Assembly: GCA_003648285.1 (NCBI GenBank) | Contig: QMOR01000004.1 | Location: 1 to 32,233, forward strand | Direction: 5' to 3' | DNA: 32,233 nucleotides | DNA from: Bacteroidota bacterium | GTDB taxonomy: Bacteria; Bacteroidota; Bacteroidia; Chitinophagales; Saprospiraceae | In this document: positions 8,001 to 17,300 of the stretch, piece by piece | How positions within the stretch are numbered: position 1 is the first letter of the stretch | Layout: every line of letters starts with the position of its first letter | Notes under the pieces: model-generated | What the model was told of the DNA's origin: nothing | What the model saw: the letters and a program-made list of their open reading frames with translations, nothing else | The model's database searches: none | Made by a program: the position numbers and the translations under genes

Positions 8001-9731
8001 TACAATCACAATTTCATCCGTACAAGCTGTGACGACAATATCAAATAATGCCAGCGGCTGAGGTATGACCCGTACCTCGATACATGTCATCTCACTTTCG
8101 CCACAATGATTTGTCCAAAACACACAAATTTCACCACCTATAGAGCTGGACCAGTCTATTGCAAGCTCGTCCGTGCCATCGCCGGAAACGATTGTCGCAT
8201 CGAGAGGTACTTGCCAGATATAATCCAATATATCCCCCGGCACTCCCGGTTCGACAGCATATACGCCTATTTCAAGCGAGCAAATAACAGTATCAGCTTG
8301 TATAAAGACCGGGGCATCCGGGACAATATCAGCAAGAACAATATCAACCGACCATACGGATCCATCATTTGGAAATACGCAGGTCACCCCATTGACGACA
8401 ACGCTGATTTCCAAAATATACAGCCCGGACATTTCAGTCATCCAATCTTCATCAGTCGATACAATGGCGCCTGTTGAATCTCTCCATAAGTATTCAGCTA
8501 CGCCAGAAGACGGTACCAGTCCAGAAGGATTTGAAGTAATCACAAATGTTCCAAAATCACACACAAAGGCAGGTTCGGCCTCGATGTACGCAAAATCAAC
8601 ATTCAGAACCGCCGTGCTATCACATCCATTGATTGACCCATCGCCATAAAACAAATCATACGCATCGGCAGTGGTATAGGTCATTCCCTCATATACTAAT
8701 TCCTGGCCACATATCACCGTGTCGATTTGTCCCGGTGTGACATCGGGATATGCCTCAAATAGCTTAATACTATCGTAAGGGCATCCCTCAGGTGTATAAA
8801 ACTCTTGTGTAACAGTTCCGGGGCCATTAATGGTCATTGTCCCCCATAAAATTCCGTCTACATACTCCTCTGGGCAGTGTATCACTGGCGGGGCGTCAAA
8901 ATCGTCAACTGCAAATATTTCAAACTCAAAACATGGCTTTACCGTCCCTGTGTCACAACCTGAAAATGGAGTGACGCATACTGTATAAATACCAGGCTCA
9001 GCATCGGGTGGTATACCGTTAAATCCAGCTGTGGTATTGTTAAGATTCACAGTGGTACTCGTGACGTCTCCCCATGGAAAGCCAGCCCAGATATATCCGT
9101 GTGCCTCTCCAATCGGTGGTCCCGTCCATGCCTCCCATGTAGAATCTCCCGGGCATGCTGAAGGAATACTCCCCGTTAATGCCTGATCCAGATCTCCCTG
9201 AAGTGAAGGCTCAAAAATCCCGTCTGCCTGATCAATTGTGTATTGGCATGTTGCGCCATTCGATCCGTCGATGAGCAAGAGATACGTATTACCTATGATC
9301 AATGGTTCAGCTGTCATAGTTGTAGCCCCACTAAATCCCGGATCGCAAACTATGACATCATCATTTACCCAGTCCGTACATCCAGCCTGATCATTTTGGA
9401 TTTCAATGATTGCAGACTGAAGTGCCGTTCCTCCAGTACAGTTATCAATCGATATGGCAATTGTGACAGTCGTGTCAGTGGCGATAAATGCAAAATATTG
9501 TGGGTTATGCACCAGGGTGAAATCTCCGCAAAATTCCGAATGACCTTGATTTGAAACATTATCGGTGGAATAGCATGCATTACTCAGGCATGTGATTGGT
9601 GCATCTACGCACTGCGGCGTAGGTACTTCTCCGGGTGGATCGCATTGGCCATATAAGTTAGCTCCAAATCCAGTTATCACCACACACAATACACCCATTG
9701 CAGCGCGTAGGGATGAAACGCAATTCCACAT
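5034..9731 (-). CDS. Giant secreted PKD/Fn3-type protein with T9SS type B (CHU_C, gliding motility-associated) C-terminal sorting domain
   Basis: Signal peptide MWNCVSSLRAAMGVLCVVITGFGANLYGQ; PKD-like WDFG/WDFDNG modules, Fn3-like modules; C-terminus 'VFAPNVFSPNDDGINDYFNLFGS...IQVFDRWGNLVYSEDN...WDGTWNGEEMLPGVYVFYAEV...GDITLIR'. Confidence 0.92.
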   Translation of the reverse strand: MWNCVSSLRAAMGVLCVVITGFGANLYGQCDPPGEVPTPQCVDAPITCLSNACYSTDNVSNQGHSEFCGDFTLVHNPQYFAFIATDTTVTIAISIDNCTGGTALQSAIIEIQNDQAGCTDWVNDDVIVCDPGFSGATTMTAEPLIIGNTYLLLIDGSNGATCQYTIDQADGIFEPSLQGDLDQALTGSIPSACPGDSTWEAWTGPPIGEAHGYIWAGFPWGDVTSTTVNLNNTTAGFNGIPPDAEPGIYTVCVTPFSGCDTGTVKPCFEFEIFAVDDFDAPPVIHCPEEYVDGILWGTMTINGPGTVTQEFYTPEGCPYDSIKLFEAYPDVTPGQIDTVICGQELVYEGMTYTTADAYDLFYGDGSINGCDSTAVLNVDFAYIEAEPAFVCDFGTFVITSNPSGLVPSSGVAEYLWRDSTGAIVSTDEDWMTEMSGLYILEISVVVNGVTCVFPNDGSVWSVDIVLADIVPDAPVFIQADTVICSLEIGVYAVEPGVPGDILDYIWQVPLDATIVSGDGTDELAIDWSSSIGGEICVFWTNHCGESEMTCIEVRVIPQPLALFDIVVTACTDEIVIVEFNGIATDAAEYFWDFGAGTIVSGGPGPGPYEISWGTTGTHEVILKLLEPGCDTSMALEEIMIESLGAPQIGCTSTTSSVTFSWISVPGSTGFEVNVLDGSTGIRLDDTTYEVTGLANGEGVTLEVVALGNGVCPAQRDTLECFAEDCPPINGGIDDPGLICENDPPFNLTATVEGSAVVGMWSGPGITDPVNGTFDPAIAGPGMHQIGFVYDNGLCPYSFPLTIEVFAQPTADFVADMNVCEDADVNVTYMGAAGAGAMYTWDFDNGQVQSGVDQGPYVITWNTPGTKTITLTVVENGCTSELFSQMVVLDPLLGDIDLSCSTSTTSITFSWDDVLNAVMHEVVILSGPSGVRTGNTYTVDGLSPGDMVKLQLTATGSGMCPPVIDSIECEAQDCPAVVIEIGPMDTTMCLYTSTSAFDMQVNVTGGSGAGEWSGTGITPSGTFDPVAVGAGVYIVTYTYVDQSCQFPAQTSIEVYDVPQAVISNTDLILTCANNNELSLDGTQSSAALGAPVFLWSTSDGFLVTRPDSMEVIAGAAGTYQLVVTDPVSGCSDSTSVTLQKDANSPIADAGEDKALDCLVTVVELGGASSSGPSIEYLWSTADGNIMTDPTLAMITVDAAGVYDLLVSDVSNGCNTPGSVVVTQDIDTPVPMVDVSGILTCEVQKVTISSTIVGGNGNYDYSWTTTDGTIDGAANGPDIVVISPGFYELVVTDQKNGCKDSIEVEVMADSGVIASLDIEQNDPTCFGDFDGKIAIVQVNGGSMPFVYAWSTGATGTAITDLTGGDFGVTVTDNNGCSFVQSFTLVEPAKVTADLGADITVNRGDSVVILLNTNVDPGAVANIVWSGPVPPCDNCLSQSFIAEISGLVEASVTDTNGCFASTQLQLNVISERNVFAPNVFSPNDDGINDYFNLFGSSIANVNTIQVFDRWGNLVYSEDNVIPNDVNKGWDGTWNGEEMLPGVYVFYAEVVHDDGGFNEEIIGDITLIR

Positions 9732-9944
9732 ATCAAGTCAGACTCTGTAAAAATAAATATATGCACCCAAGATAAGAATTATCCCAAAAGATGGTTATCG
9801 CTCTTACGACATATCCCGTGTCATTAACAAGCTTTAACTTAGGCATCTATACGTGGACAAACAGCTGCTAAAAGCCATTTAAGGTTGGTTCTGACAAACA
9901 ATCATGTGGATGTACTCTATTTCTTGCTTGCCCAAAGAATCCCT

Positions 9945-9976
9945 CCTGAGTCAGTTCTCTCCTGAGTCAGTAAGCT
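9945..9976. repeat. Short 16-bp direct tandem duplication just 3' of the 1407-aa gene
   Basis: cctgagtcagttctct / cctgagtcagtaagct; first ten bases identical, located 5 nt beyond the minus-strand stop. Confidence 0.6.
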
Positions 9977-9980
9977 GACA

Positions 9981-12900
9981 CTATCTCAACAACGTGATAT
10001 CACCAGAGTGAACTTCCACGCGACCTGTAATGAGGACCAACTCCAGCACATAGGCATAGACTGTCGGATTCAGTTCATTCCCATTAAACTTGCCATCCCA
10101 TGCTATTTGCTCGTCATGCGGATTTACATTTTCTACCCCAAACACCTGATTCCCCCAACGATCGATAATTCTGAAAAAATTCACGAACTCTACACCAGGG
10201 TGTGCATTCAGCGTCAAAAAATCATTGACTCCGTCACTATTCGGGCTGAAAATATTCGGCACATACACTTGACCTCTCTCTCGTACAAACACGGTAATCT
10301 CATCAGATGCCAGGCAGCCTCCCGCATCACGAACTTCTATCGTAAATCTCTGTGTTTCTTTTGGATAGATAGTGTTACTTAAACAAGAGTCACAAGGCAT
10401 TTGTGGAGTCCATGCAATCGAAGTCAGGATACTTGAATCCACATTGAGGGTAGCCATGAGAGGAGCCGGATCACCAAGTAGAATATCGAGATCCGGGCCC
10501 AGATCTACGGTTTCATCACTCGTTTCTGATAGTACAATCAAACTGTCAACACTACACCCAAAACTATCAATCGCGGAAACGAGGTATTCACCCTTGGGCA
10601 GGCTGTCGAATACCGGATTAGTTGACCCGCCATTCAGGCCTATTGAGTAAATCAGTCCTGTTTCAGCATCAATTACGTCATCAAAAATGATGGCACCACC
10701 CAGATCGCCCAGGCATTCCGGGATGATCGTCAGTACGAGGGACGCGAGGGTGCTCGGTTGTTCGGTGATCATGATAGTATCTGTGCTGGTACAGTGATTG
10801 ACCACCTCCTCCACACTCAGAACATACTGCCCTTGTCCATGTACGAATACAGAATCAGATGTTGCACCGATCAGAATACGACCATTGGGGGTACTCCAGC
10901 TATAGAGCAATGAGTCGCCAATAGACGCATCCGCAGTCAGATATATATCCTGAATCAGGCACTTTACAACTTCACCAGTCATCGCTACAGCAATCGGGCG
11001 CATTGTATCAATATGCACAAATACCGTTGTGTCAAATGCACAACCATTTGTCCAGGCACCCTTGAGACCATAGAGGCCCGGTGCTGAAACAGAAATACTC
11101 GGACCTACACCAATACTATCTCCCTGAGTATCCAGCCAACTGAAATTGACATTGCTGCTATCGCTTATGGCAGTGAGCACTACAGATGCATCTCTGCAGT
11201 TGATAGTATCCTCCATGGCGCTTACCGTCGGTGTGACCGGAGAAGTGACAGCTAGCGTATCGAATGATTTGCAGTTGTTCTGTGCCGTTGCCTCGACCAT
11301 GTACTGACCCGGACTTTCCACAGTAAGCGAGGCGCTATCACTTACTTCAATATTCATGGCAAACCACTTAAAGGTGACTACCGTATCCGGGCTTGCGACA
11401 GTCAATACCGCCATCGAATCTATACAATCGAGCAATTCTGAAGTTGTCACTATCACAGGTGGATCCACATCCGGGTCTACCATGATGTCCTTCGTACTCG
11501 TACAACCATTTGGTCCGGTGGCAACAAGCGAGTACGTTCCTTCCTGATAGATATACGGATCGGGGTCATTGCTTGCAAAACCTCCGGGGCCCGTCCACTG
11601 CAGTGATCTTATCGAGTCGGGTAAGAATGTTGCCAACTGGATGGAGTCGTAGCAGCCGTATGACGCGGGCTCAATGAAGATCAAAGGCTTAATCGTATCA
11701 ACAGACACCTCGACCCATCTGACCCTGGCGCACCCATTTTCACCGACTACAGTTAAAAAATAACGATCGCCAGTTGTGACCGAAAGAATTGAGTCGGTTA
11801 CGACTTGAGAATTTGGGAGTAACCATTCAAAATACTTGACAGTTCTATTAGGCCTAAACGTGAGACTTGCCACTGGATTATCACAGGTAATCGTGTCCGA
11901 AATAAACCAAAACCAAATTGTCACAGTATTGCGTGCCACTTCTACAGAAGCTCTCTGGACACACCCTGCAATATCCGTCATCTCCACTTCGTAGATTCCT
12001 TCCCTGACCACTCGAATGAAACTGGTGGTAGAGTCAACCAGACCGGGTCCCGTCCATCGATAGCTAATCACCTGCCCCAATGAGATGACACCAATCGACA
12101 CAGTGTCCTTGTCGCACGTGATGGTATCTGTAAAGGTAAGGACATTAGATAGTCCGTCACCCGGATACAAGGTCAGTGTATCAATTGCCTTACATAAGTT
12201 TGGGGCAATGCCTTCAACGATGTACTCTCCTGGCCCGGTTGCGCTCATCATATTCGTATCCGGGATGCTGCCACCAGCTCCTGACCAATTAAATACTGTC
12301 GGAATTGAAGATGAGGTGGCAGTTAGAATCACAGTTTCACCACAGTCTATTGAATCCTTTGCTGGCACAATTTCAATATCCGGGATGGTATAGTCGTGCG
12401 ACACGGTGATCGAGTCAATAGCAATGCAACCATTCGTCTGAGTAATCCCAACCACATATGTTCCGGCCGTTGGTGTGACGATAGCCCGGTTTGGCGATGT
12501 AAAACCAGCAGGGCCATTCCACAAATACGCTTGTTGAGAAGCCGGGTCTGCAACGATGACGGTTCTTTGTGTCTCACAGTTCTTTATTACACGCACTCTC
12601 GTATTTATAACCAGCATTGTATCCCAGCTCACCTCCGCTTGCGCTACAGTCTGACAGCCTGACGCATCAGTAACCGTCAGGAAGTACATACCGGCATCGG
12701 TCACACTGGGGTTCTGCACGGAATCCGTAAACCCACCGGGTCCGGCCCACTCGAATAACACATCTACAGGAAAGACGATCGTTTCAAAAGTGAAGACTGT
12801 ATCACTACAGGTAATTGCCCCATCTGGAACGAGCACAAATGGTTCGGAGCCATCTGTGATCGCCGCCCTGGATACGATGTCCGTACATCCACTTTGAATA

Positions 12901-14204
12901 TCAGTCACAGTGACTGTATAGACGCCCGAAGATCCTATCACCAGTGAGGCCTGATTCGTTGCTCCGATGATGATACCACTTGATGTGCTCCAATTATACT
13001 TGGGTGTGCCTGGCACATTACTCCCACCAGCGCTGAGTATAGTCGTCTGATCGCTACAGGATAGCGTATCCAGCTGAGTGATACTCGCACTGACTTGCAC
13101 GACACTCAAGTCAAGATGCACAACACTGTCACACCCCCCACTACTTACCAGATCAATGAAATACTCCCCGGGCTGTGAAAAAATCTCACCTCCTACCTGA
13201 TAGATTGTCCCATTACAAATAGACTCCACAAGTTGTGTTGTGTCTGGAATAGGGTGTACAATGATACTGATGCAGGGAATAGAAAATTCTGCACAATAAT
13301 CGATCGCATCAGTATTAAATGCAAGCTGTACCTCGCCAAAAGTCATCGTGTCAAGTTGTTGAAACAATTCACTCGAATCTACTCTTGCATATGACAAACC
13401 GCAAATGGTATATGTTCCTTCCGGCCAGCCGGTTCCGGTCAAATTGCTTTGAGCCGTATATGATACATTGTCCGATGATAAAAGGTATACATAGTTATAA
13501 AGTGCCGGGTCAGGGATATCCTGTGTATAGTTTGGAATAAAAACAGAATCATGCATACTTCCACCATCGCAAATCTGAACGTCCGTCAAATCAAATACAC
13601 CGGCATCGGCATCGCATATGGAGCATTTCAATCCAGTGTTATCACAAAATATCAGTTCTGCGCTGAGTAATATACCAGTCGCATTCTGATCGGCATCAGT
13701 CAACGTCAATTCCCACTTCCCATTGGCACTTCCGATATTGAAGTCTTGCAAACAACCAGAGGAAGGATAGTACGTGCCGGTATATGATGCAAACACGGCC
13801 CATGCCTGTTCGTTATCCCAGGTATCCGCAAATCCGGCATCCGGCGCCACAGGGCTTGAGCACTGAACGAATCCAATATCCCAGGTTGTCAAGTTGGTTG
13901 GGTTGATCTGGTCCGTAACCGGCCCTACGAGTCTTACCGTCTGACCCGACGGAGATGTGAGTTCGATAGTGAGGTCACCAACATAATCATGTTTAAAAGT
14001 CACTTTGACCCCGCATAGTGCCTGACCTGCACTCAGATCATCAATCAGAAGGTCGTCGACTTCGAGAAATAAGCTGATCGAGCTATCATCAGGTATGTCC
14101 TGATCAAACACAAAGTCACATTGTGCAAAGGATTGCTGGCCCACTCCCAACAGGAAGCAGATGACAAAAGCACGAACGATGGCTTGATGCGTCAGCATAT
14201 CCAT
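9981..14204 (-). CDS. Giant secreted adhesin-like protein: N-terminal proprotein convertase P domain, Ig/SprB-like repeats, T9SS type B C-terminal domain
   Basis: Signal peptide ...FVICFLLGVGQQSFAQ; P-domain 'LCGVKVTFKHDYVGDLTIELTSPSGQTVRLVGP...GKWELTLTDADQNATGILLSAELIF'; repeats of ~80 aa (...FNWSGAGGS...GPGEYIVEGIAPNLC...); CHU_C tail 'VYVPNIFSPNSDGVNDFLTL...RIIDRWGNQVFGVEN...GDITLLR'. Confidence 0.92.
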   Translation of the reverse strand: MDMLTHQAIVRAFVICFLLGVGQQSFAQCDFVFDQDIPDDSSISLFLEVDDLLIDDLSAGQALCGVKVTFKHDYVGDLTIELTSPSGQTVRLVGPVTDQINPTNLTTWDIGFVQCSSPVAPDAGFADTWDNEQAWAVFASYTGTYYPSSGCLQDFNIGSANGKWELTLTDADQNATGILLSAELIFCDNTGLKCSICDADAGVFDLTDVQICDGGSMHDSVFIPNYTQDIPDPALYNYVYLLSSDNVSYTAQSNLTGTGWPEGTYTICGLSYARVDSSELFQQLDTMTFGEVQLAFNTDAIDYCAEFSIPCISIIVHPIPDTTQLVESICNGTIYQVGGEIFSQPGEYFIDLVSSGGCDSVVHLDLSVVQVSASITQLDTLSCSDQTTILSAGGSNVPGTPKYNWSTSSGIIIGATNQASLVIGSSGVYTVTVTDIQSGCTDIVSRAAITDGSEPFVLVPDGAITCSDTVFTFETIVFPVDVLFEWAGPGGFTDSVQNPSVTDAGMYFLTVTDASGCQTVAQAEVSWDTMLVINTRVRVIKNCETQRTVIVADPASQQAYLWNGPAGFTSPNRAIVTPTAGTYVVGITQTNGCIAIDSITVSHDYTIPDIEIVPAKDSIDCGETVILTATSSSIPTVFNWSGAGGSIPDTNMMSATGPGEYIVEGIAPNLCKAIDTLTLYPGDGLSNVLTFTDTITCDKDTVSIGVISLGQVISYRWTGPGLVDSTTSFIRVVREGIYEVEMTDIAGCVQRASVEVARNTVTIWFWFISDTITCDNPVASLTFRPNRTVKYFEWLLPNSQVVTDSILSVTTGDRYFLTVVGENGCARVRWVEVSVDTIKPLIFIEPASYGCYDSIQLATFLPDSIRSLQWTGPGGFASNDPDPYIYQEGTYSLVATGPNGCTSTKDIMVDPDVDPPVIVTTSELLDCIDSMAVLTVASPDTVVTFKWFAMNIEVSDSASLTVESPGQYMVEATAQNNCKSFDTLAVTSPVTPTVSAMEDTINCRDASVVLTAISDSSNVNFSWLDTQGDSIGVGPSISVSAPGLYGLKGAWTNGCAFDTTVFVHIDTMRPIAVAMTGEVVKCLIQDIYLTADASIGDSLLYSWSTPNGRILIGATSDSVFVHGQGQYVLSVEEVVNHCTSTDTIMITEQPSTLASLVLTIIPECLGDLGGAIIFDDVIDAETGLIYSIGLNGGSTNPVFDSLPKGEYLVSAIDSFGCSVDSLIVLSETSDETVDLGPDLDILLGDPAPLMATLNVDSSILTSIAWTPQMPCDSCLSNTIYPKETQRFTIEVRDAGGCLASDEITVFVRERGQVYVPNIFSPNSDGVNDFLTLNAHPGVEFVNFFRIIDRWGNQVFGVENVNPHDEQIAWDGKFNGNELNPTVYAYVLELVLITGRVEVHSGDITLLR

Positions 14205-14242
14205 TAAAGCGTTTGATGATCCGGTTGGTGAGTGTCTGAATA

Positions 14243-14279
14243 ATTAAGGGCAGACCAAAGATAATGATCTGCCCTTAAT
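14243..14279. terminator. Perfect 12-bp inverted repeat between two giant genes; probable terminator of the upstream (minus-strand) gene, possibly an operator
   Basis: attaagggcaga-ccaaagataatga-tctgcccttaat; 13-nt loop; A/T-rich flank on the minus strand. Confidence 0.65.
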
Positions 14280-14348
14280 GGATTTCGTTTATTCGCTTTA
14301 TCTCGTAATTCGATAATTAGCTGTCCAATTAACACCCGTATCGAGAAA

Positions 14349-17300
14349 CTACCGTATTAAGGTAATATCCCCTTTCACGATCTCATCTACTGTGTCGCCC
14401 GGATAACGCACTTGCGCATGAAACACAAATACGCCAGGCTGCATCTCATCTCCTGCAAATCTGCCATCCCATCCGAGCTCCTCTATATTGACCGGAATAT
14501 CAGGATCACTGGCAAATACCTTTTCTCCCCATCTGCTGAATACCTCAAATTTACGAATGACCGTTCCCACAGGGGCATATACGGTTACGTAATCATTGAT
14601 ACCGTCTCCGTCAGGTGTAAAGACATTCGGGACATAAACCTCCCTTACGATTTTTACAAACAGTGACACCGACAAAGTGATATGACATCCATTCTCATCA
14701 TAGATCGTCACGAACACGTCCATCGCAGTAATTGCCTCTATTCTAATCGAATCACACTGCACACACAACGGATTGCCATCGGCATCAGTCCAAACGATAG
14801 AATCCGCCACTCCCTTGATAAGGTTTAAACTCAGGACGAAATCATCCCCCTGATCAATGACTGTCTCCCCAGCAATCTGGCCGTCAACTGACGTAGTTGG
14901 ATTCACCGTAAATTCAAATCTATCAGAGCATCCGTTAGCATCCACTACGACCAATGTGTAATCACCCGCAGGTAAATCAGAAAAACTTCCAATCTCATTT
15001 GCATCGGTGCCATTGAGCGTATAAGTATATGGCGCTGTCCCACCACTAATACTTGCCACACTTACTGTGGCTGGGCCATCACCTTCACACACCGGCAAAA
15101 ACAAGTTAGTGATCAAAACAGGAATATCTCCATTGATGCTCACATCCACATCGTCAAAACTCTTACATCCAGTCGATGTATTTATCACCTCAAGCTCATA
15201 TGTTCCTGCATCGCTGACATTCAGATTCATAGATCCTGAAGATACTATGGCACCATTCAGTCTCCAGTTATACTCGAAGCTACCTCCCTGGCTACTACCA
15301 CTTCCATCAAGGTCGGCCGAAGGTGCGTCACAGGTGATTTCTCTGTCGGAACCCGCATCGGCGAGAGGCACATCCTCTATGACCACTTCGATTGTTGTCG
15401 AAACGTCAGGACAAGGCGTTGTCCCCTGCAAGATGTACTCAAACGTATACGTGCCTGGCATTTCCAGTTCCGTGTCAAAAGTACCGGTGCCAGCATCAAA
15501 TCCAGTCTGACTCATCGTGGAAGATGTTTCAATCCACAAACCACCTGACTCAGCTCCAATGATCAAGTCAGTCAATGCGACGATTGTATCTTCTGCGGCA
15601 CAGACTTGTGCAGGCTCTCCTGCCAAACCAGCATCAGCAGGCGCATTTACAAGAATCTGCTGTACGTTGTTATCATTACAATTTGCCGGAATACCCGAGA
15701 TGGTATACTGGATGTCATATACTCCCGGATCTGCTCCAGTCGCATTAAACACAGAGCCACTCAATGTTGCCGGATTACTTCCTGTTGGTACATTAATGAT
15801 CGCCCATACTCCACCGAGCAGTGTACTATCATTAAAGAGTGTTTCAAGATCAAGCATACCCGCATCAGCACAAATATCTGCCGGTGGGTCAATCAGAGGA
15901 CTTGGGCAAACACAATCCCACACTGTGATCGTCACAGGATATGTTTGGTCCTTACATGGCCCCTGAGCACTGCTCGTCGTGTATTCAAACTGATAATCTC
16001 CAGGCACCACACCCGTAAAGTCAAGTTTTGGGAACACGCCCGTCGCACCGGAATTATCGACATCTTTCCAACTCCCGCCCTGATCACCACCTGTGACCAA
16101 TGTACTGAAGTCGACAATCGAGATCACGCCACCAACCGATGTATTGCAAGCCTCCGAAGTGTTCTTCACAGTCGCAAACGGTTCTGCGAACTCAGTGACA
16201 ACAATGACCGTATCTCCTGAGCAGCCAAAGGCGTCTGTAACGGTAACTGCATAACTACCTCCTGCACTCGCGATAAATGTTGGTGCTGTACTCCCATCGA
16301 ACCACTTGTATGTATCAAAGTTTCCTACTACCAGTTCGACAACCTCTCCCTCACAAATTGCTGTATCCTGAATATTCAGGGTGAGGAATGTATTTTCTGT
16401 AATCATCACCGATGCAATACCCGTACAACCGTTTGTATCTGTAACCGTCACAGAAACAGCCCCCTCGACAGAAATCGAAACAGCCTGCACAGTCTGTCCG
16501 TCAGACCAGAGATAATCCGTAAAACCCGGACCGGCATCGAGATTAGTAAAACCACCGACACAAAATGAAGTCGATCCGTTGATATTCGGAACTGGGTTGG
16601 GATTTATTGCAAAATCAAAACTTGCTACACCGGTACAACCGAGTGCATCAGTCACAGTGACATCATAGATTCCTGTAGCATTCACATCGATAGTAGAAGT
16701 TACTTCAGAAGTTGACCATTCATACTTCGCAAATCCAGCATCTGCAGTCAGTGTCTCAATTTCGCCCTGGCAGGCTTCATCCAGTCCGTTTATGACAGGC
16801 ATCGGATTGCCTGCTTGTACGACTATCTGATCCGTCCCGGTACAACCATTTGCATCTGTAACAGTCACGATAAATGTACCCGCCGTGTCAGGTTGGATGC
16901 CGGCACTAGCCTGGCCTGATGACCATAAATAACTGACATAACCTGGTCCGGAGGCATCAAGTGCCACCGCGACATTATTACATATCACGTTATCACCCAA
17001 TATCTGGGGAGTCGGTGGATCCAGTAGTTTTACGAGAATCGTATCATACCCCCTGCAACCGAGTGCACTTGTAACTATCACTGTAATCGTACTGGTCGCA
17101 TTGACGTCGATCGTCTGACTTGTCTCGCCAGTTGACCATAGATAGTTGTCATACGGCCCACCTGCATCCAGGGTTGATGATGTTCCCGGGCAGAAACTTG
17201 TAGCTCCTGTAATGAGTGGTTCCGGTGCAGCTTCCTCTGTAAGTACAAATGGTGCACTGACAGCTGTGCAATTTAGAGCATCGGTTACTGTCACTGTAAA

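Noticed and set aside
5323-8649. Plus-strand ORFs (e.g. 5427-5990, 187 aa) opposite the 1565-aa gene
   Set aside because: Antisense shadow ORFs of a repetitive coding region; no signal peptides or family motifs, and the minus-strand product is clearly real.
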